A DNA stretch of 9,695 nucleotides from Thalassolituus sp. (lineage in GTDB: Bacteria > Pseudomonadota > Gammaproteobacteria > Pseudomonadales > Oceanobacteraceae), in assembly GCA_029212275.1 (NCBI GenBank), contig JARGOI010000014.1:4512-14206 (forward strand), in the 5' to 3' direction. A program made the translations under genes and the position numbers. Positions within the stretch are counted from its first letter, which is position 1, and each line of letters begins with the position of its first letter. Shown here in pieces: positions 7,185 to 9,695 of this stretch. A model generated the notes under the pieces. That model saw only the letters and a program-made list of their open reading frames with translations. It ran no database searches and was not told the DNA's origin.

Positions 7185-8521
7185 AGAAATTTGTTATAGC
7201 TAAAGATAAAAATACTCAGCGAATTGTACGCATTGATGAAGTTGAGGAAGGTTATTCTGATGGAGTTTGTCCCGACTGCGGACATAACTTAATTGCAGCT
7301 AACAGGAATCAGGCGACCAGAAAGGTCGCCTGTTATTTTCGCCATGATCGTGACTCTGAATGTTCAGGGGAAAGCTTAGTTCACTTGTATGCGAAGCAGG
7401 TGTTACATGATAGAAAGCGCGTTTTTGTTCCTGATTATACTCAGACAATATTCGATCCCAATGATCAAAGTTATCTATATCAAAAACTCTTTCAATATTC
7501 AGCAAAGTTTATTTCATCTGATCAAGCTATCATGGAAAACTCGATCATGGTTGATGAGAAATCTAGAATTCCGGATGTTACTTTTTTGGGATCCCCGATT
7601 CTACATATAGAAATTCATAATACCAATAAAGTGGATGATGATAAGAAAGGCTTTTTTAAGAAGCTTGATCAGAACTGCATTGAGATCCATATGGATGGAT
7701 ATCACGCATATCTTGATAAGGGTGAAAGTGAATTCTATGAGTTTGTTTCAAAGCTGGCGAATAGGCAATGGATTCATTTTTCATCTGAAAATAAAGAACT
7801 ACGCTCAGCTATCTGGGATAGCCAGCAAGAGCGTAAGCGTAAAAGATGTGAGAATGAAAATAGAAAGATAGTAACCCATAACAAAAAAGAGCAGTGGTAC
7901 AAGAAAAACAGTTTATTTATCGATAGGTTTAGAGCGTTTAGAGAGCATGGTATTCCACTTCTACGAGAAAAACAGAATGCTTATTCTAAGTATCGTGACT
8001 TAGATTTAGAAAAAAAATTAAAAAATAGTGAAGGATATTTCTCATCTATTATAAGCTCGGAGTTAGACCATGATTATGCTTTTAAATGTGCTAGCTATGT
8101 CTGGCAGTGGAAAATTTACAGTTTATTACTAAATAAATTTAAAGAGTCGGAAAACGATTTTTTTGATGAAATATACAAAAATCAGTCGAAATTAAAATTT
8201 TGGGGCCCCGAGTTTTTTTGGAATTCATATTCAACTAAATTAACTGTGAGTGAATGTTATCGTTATTTAAAAGATCAAGGAGTAATAGTTCTTGATTTAG
8301 TCAATATTTCCGAGTCCTTGAATGATGGCGAGGCGTTACCTTTGAAAAGACCTAAAGAAAAATTCCTTGGTTTGTCTTTAAAGGAATACGAGTTATTACC
8401 TAAACCGACTATTGCAATTAGAAAATATCTATTTCATTTGTGTGAACTGGGTTTCTTGAAATATCTACATGGTAATGAGTTTGATATTTTATATCGTGAA
8501 GTAGCACTTCCTTATAGTTAA
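7181..8521 (+). CDS. CoiA-like nuclease with N-terminal zinc finger and PD-(D/E)xK-type core
   Basis: The 446-residue protein resembles the CoiA family (named after a competence protein) in its first 170 residues. A CPDCG knuckle (30-34) is followed by CYFRHDRDSEC (51-61) and GESLVHLYAK (63-72), matching the family pattern of a cysteine pair, an HFxH-like segment, a cysteine and a helix with E and H. The nuclease core follows: SRIPDVTF (128-135, D132) and then ILHIEIHNT (140-148, E144, H146), where CoiA-like proteins have E-x-Q and typical enzymes E-x-K. Lysines at 155 and 156 follow. The remaining 270 residues are unfamiliar: a highly basic stretch (about 215-245) and a helical C-terminal part. 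Translation probably depends on coupling to the zinc-ribbon gene, since the ATG overlaps its stop and lacks its own ribosome binding site. The gene is AT-rich (a sampled line is 30 percent GC). Nucleic-acid cleavage is the likely activity; a role in competence is doubtful in this context and defence is possible. Confidence 0.72.
   Translation: MKKFVIAKDKNTQRIVRIDEVEEGYSDGVCPDCGHNLIAANRNQATRKVACYFRHDRDSECSGESLVHLYAKQVLHDRKRVFVPDYTQTIFDPNDQSYLYQKLFQYSAKFISSDQAIMENSIMVDEKSRIPDVTFLGSPILHIEIHNTNKVDDDKKGFFKKLDQNCIEIHMDGYHAYLDKGESEFYEFVSKLANRQWIHFSSENKELRSAIWDSQQERKRKRCENENRKIVTHNKKEQWYKKNSLFIDRFRAFREHGIPLLREKQNAYSKYRDLDLEKKLKNSEGYFSSIISSELDHDYAFKCASYVWQWKIYSLLLNKFKESENDFFDEIYKNQSKLKFWGPEFFWNSYSTKLTVSECYRYLKDQGVIVLDLVNISESLNDGEALPLKRPKEKFLGLSLKEYELLPKPTIAIRKYLFHLCELGFLKYLHGNEFDILYREVALPYS
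7310..7332 (+). terminator. Terminator-like hairpin inside the CoiA-like gene
   Basis: CAGGCGACC (7310-7318) and GGTCGCCTG (7324-7332) form a perfect nine-base-pair stem with a five-base AGAAA loop, followed by TTATTTT. This has the shape of an intrinsic terminator, though the U tract is interrupted and the element lies within codons 43-51 of an open gene. An outer pairing AACAGG (7301-7306) with CCTGTT (7329-7334) overlaps the right arm and could compete. It may act as an attenuator when translation stalls, or may be chance. Confidence 0.35.
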
Positions 8522-8537
8522 ACCGCCGAACAGGCAA

Positions 8538-9695
8538 CTAATAAGTCATCCCCAACACTCTTTCATACGGCACGTGCTCTAAACTCCCGTAATTCGCTAT
8601 TTTTTTCGCTTTCAATTTTGTTAGCCACGGGCTGGTCATGCCGCATAAAAATCGTGTTTTGGTTTCGGGTTCTGCGGGTATGTTAAACATTTTTTGATAG
8701 GCATTTTCGAAGGCCTTTAAACTGGCTGCAACGTCTGCTTTATTTAATGCTTGATGATGTTGCTTAGGCGTAGGCCACTGTTGCCATTTGCCCATGCATA
8801 CCGAGCAATGGCCACAATCTTGCGTCATGTTGTGGTCGTTAAAATACGCCGCCAGTTGCCGACTTAAACATTGTTGCGACTGGAATAATTCCACCATGTT
8901 ATGCAGTCGTTTAATGTCGCTGTGTTGGTGTGCAATAAACGTATCGTACAGACGTTGCGCCATCGCAGTTTGTTGTTCTATTGGCCAAGTATTCACTTGG
9001 TACACTTCGGTCATTTGTTTAATTTCTAGTGTTAGCCAATTATTCTCGAAGCAATATTCGAGTGCTTTTACGGCGCGCAAACGGGCGTCTGGGCCTGCGC
9101 TTTGTTCGAGTGCTGGCACGTCTAGGGTGTACCAGGTGCGGCCTTTTTTGCTGCATGAAAATACGGTTTGTAAAAAGGCTTGGCGTTCGGTATTTTTGTC
9201 ACCTTGAAAGTGCGCGAGCAGGGCGCTTTCGCTGTCAATTTTATAGCGGTATTCAGCGTAGTAACTAAACAGTGGCGTTATGTTTCCTGCTATTTCTAAA
9301 TGCACGAGTAGGGTTTTGAGCGGCAGCGGGCGTATGTCGGTTTGATTCGACAGGGGGAGCATCATGGTTTCCCAGCGGCCTTGTCCCTTAATGCCTGGTC
9401 CATTCGCACCTGCGACCGTATCTGTGCTGATAATGTTGAGCAATCGGGTAATGGCGGCAAGTGTTGGTGTGTCGCCGTAGGTGTAGTTTTCTAACACAGT
9501 CAAACCGCTGAGGTCGGCCAATAAAACGCAGTCTGAGGGCTGGCCATCACGTCCAGCACGGCCGATTTCTTGGCTGTAGTTTTCAATCGATTTGGGTAAG
9601 TCGTAGTGCAGTATTTGGCGAATATTGCTTTTGTCGATGCCCATTCCAAAAGCGATGGTGGCGACGATACAAGGTGTGGTGCCGTCCATAAATCG
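8538..9695 (-). CDS. recQ: RecQ-family ATP-dependent DNA helicase, C-terminal part (5' end outside window)
   Basis: The frame is open to the right edge, so the N-terminal Walker A and DExH motifs lie outside. Visible are the end of helicase lobe 2, with motif V VATIAFGMGIDK (about 9665-9630) and motif VI QEIGRAGRDGQ (about 9572-9540), both diagnostic of RecQ. After a region that probably contains a winged helix (LPLKTLLVHLEIAGNITPLF, about 9326-9270) comes the RecQ zinc site. It consists of a cysteine at 8868-8870 in CLSRQLAAYF and three in DCGHCSVC ending at 8796. Only 85 residues follow, too few and too dissimilar for an HRDC domain. RecQ helicases unwind forked and recombination DNA 3' to 5'. 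In E. coli RecQ the zinc site precedes the winged helix, so this is a different subgroup, one with the zinc site near the C-terminus. GC content is 47-57 percent in sampled lines. It converges on the CoiA-like gene with 16 bases between the stops. Confidence 0.9.
   Translation of the reverse strand, partial: RFMDGTTPCIVATIAFGMGIDKSNIRQILHYDLPKSIENYSQEIGRAGRDGQPSDCVLLADLSGLTVLENYTYGDTPTLAAITRLLNIISTDTVAGANGPGIKGQGRWETMMLPLSNQTDIRPLPLKTLLVHLEIAGNITPLFSYYAEYRYKIDSESALLAHFQGDKNTERQAFLQTVFSCSKKGRTWYTLDVPALEQSAGPDARLRAVKALEYCFENNWLTLEIKQMTEVYQVNTWPIEQQTAMAQRLYDTFIAHQHSDIKRLHNMVELFQSQQCLSRQLAAYFNDHNMTQDCGHCSVCMGKWQQWPTPKQHHQALNKADVAASLKAFENAYQKMFNIPAEPETKTRFLCGMTSPWLTKLKAKKIANYGSLEHVPYERVLGMTY

Noticed and set aside
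8010..8017. Run of eight A as a frameshift or phase-variation site in the CoiA-like gene
   Set aside because: The frame is intact on both sides and such runs are expected in AT-rich DNA; there is no alternative product in another frame.
8202..8209. GGGGCCCC palindrome followed by a T run as a terminator
   Set aside because: It has no loop and is only an eight-base restriction-type palindrome inside codons for an intact protein.
8788..9207. Plus-strand open frame of 139 codons opposite recQ
   Set aside because: It lies wholly antisense to a protein with clear RecQ motifs, and its translation is rich in Cys, Ser and Trp without recognisable domains.
1..9695. CRISPR array, tRNA, integrase, transposase or insertion-sequence ends
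   Set aside because: No regularly spaced repeats, tRNA-like cloverleaf, recombinase motifs or terminal inverted repeats were seen.

Overview
The window reads as a bacterial accessory (defence-type) locus, probably from a gammaproteobacterium. That guess rests on codon style, clear GGAGG/GAGGA ribosome binding sites, ATGA-coupled genes and the character of the RecQ-like protein; no rRNA or other taxonomic marker is present, so the host is a low-confidence inference. All genes run left to right except the last, which converges on them.

Positions 1-6137 hold a type III restriction-modification locus with four consecutive genes: the tail of an unidentified upstream protein (helicase by context only), a DUF4391-family protein, a beta-class N6-adenine methyltransferase (Mod) and the Res helicase-nuclease. 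The first two overlap by ATGA, Mod follows after 67 bases, and Res begins one base after the Mod stop, so Mod and Res are surely co-expressed. Mod has DPPY before its FxG motif. Res has a complete set of superfamily 2 helicase motifs and a C-terminal PD...ExK nuclease, so both look intact.

Positions 6138-8521 hold four small to medium genes that do not belong to a standard type III system. First is a 124-residue protein with a helix-turn-helix-like N-terminal part and a C-terminal membrane tail. Then come a compact series of a 95-residue protein of unknown function, an 83-residue cysteine-rich zinc-ribbon protein and a 446-residue CoiA-like nuclease. The zinc-ribbon and nuclease genes overlap by ATGA. 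The last three genes are more AT-rich than the flanks and are the best candidate here for an undescribed system, although nothing in the sequence proves that they act in defence.

Positions 8538-9695 carry, on the minus strand, the C-terminal part of a RecQ-family helicase whose zinc site lies near the C-terminus and which has no HRDC-sized tail. Its GC content resembles the GC-richer parts of the R-M locus, so it may mark the edge of the accessory island.

The most striking signal is mosaic base composition. Sharp AT-rich blocks cover exactly the DUF4391 domain (about 240-838) and the central target-recognition part of mod (about 1740-2690), both inside a GC-richer backbone. This looks like exchange of specificity modules and suggests that DUF4391 co-varies with DNA recognition.
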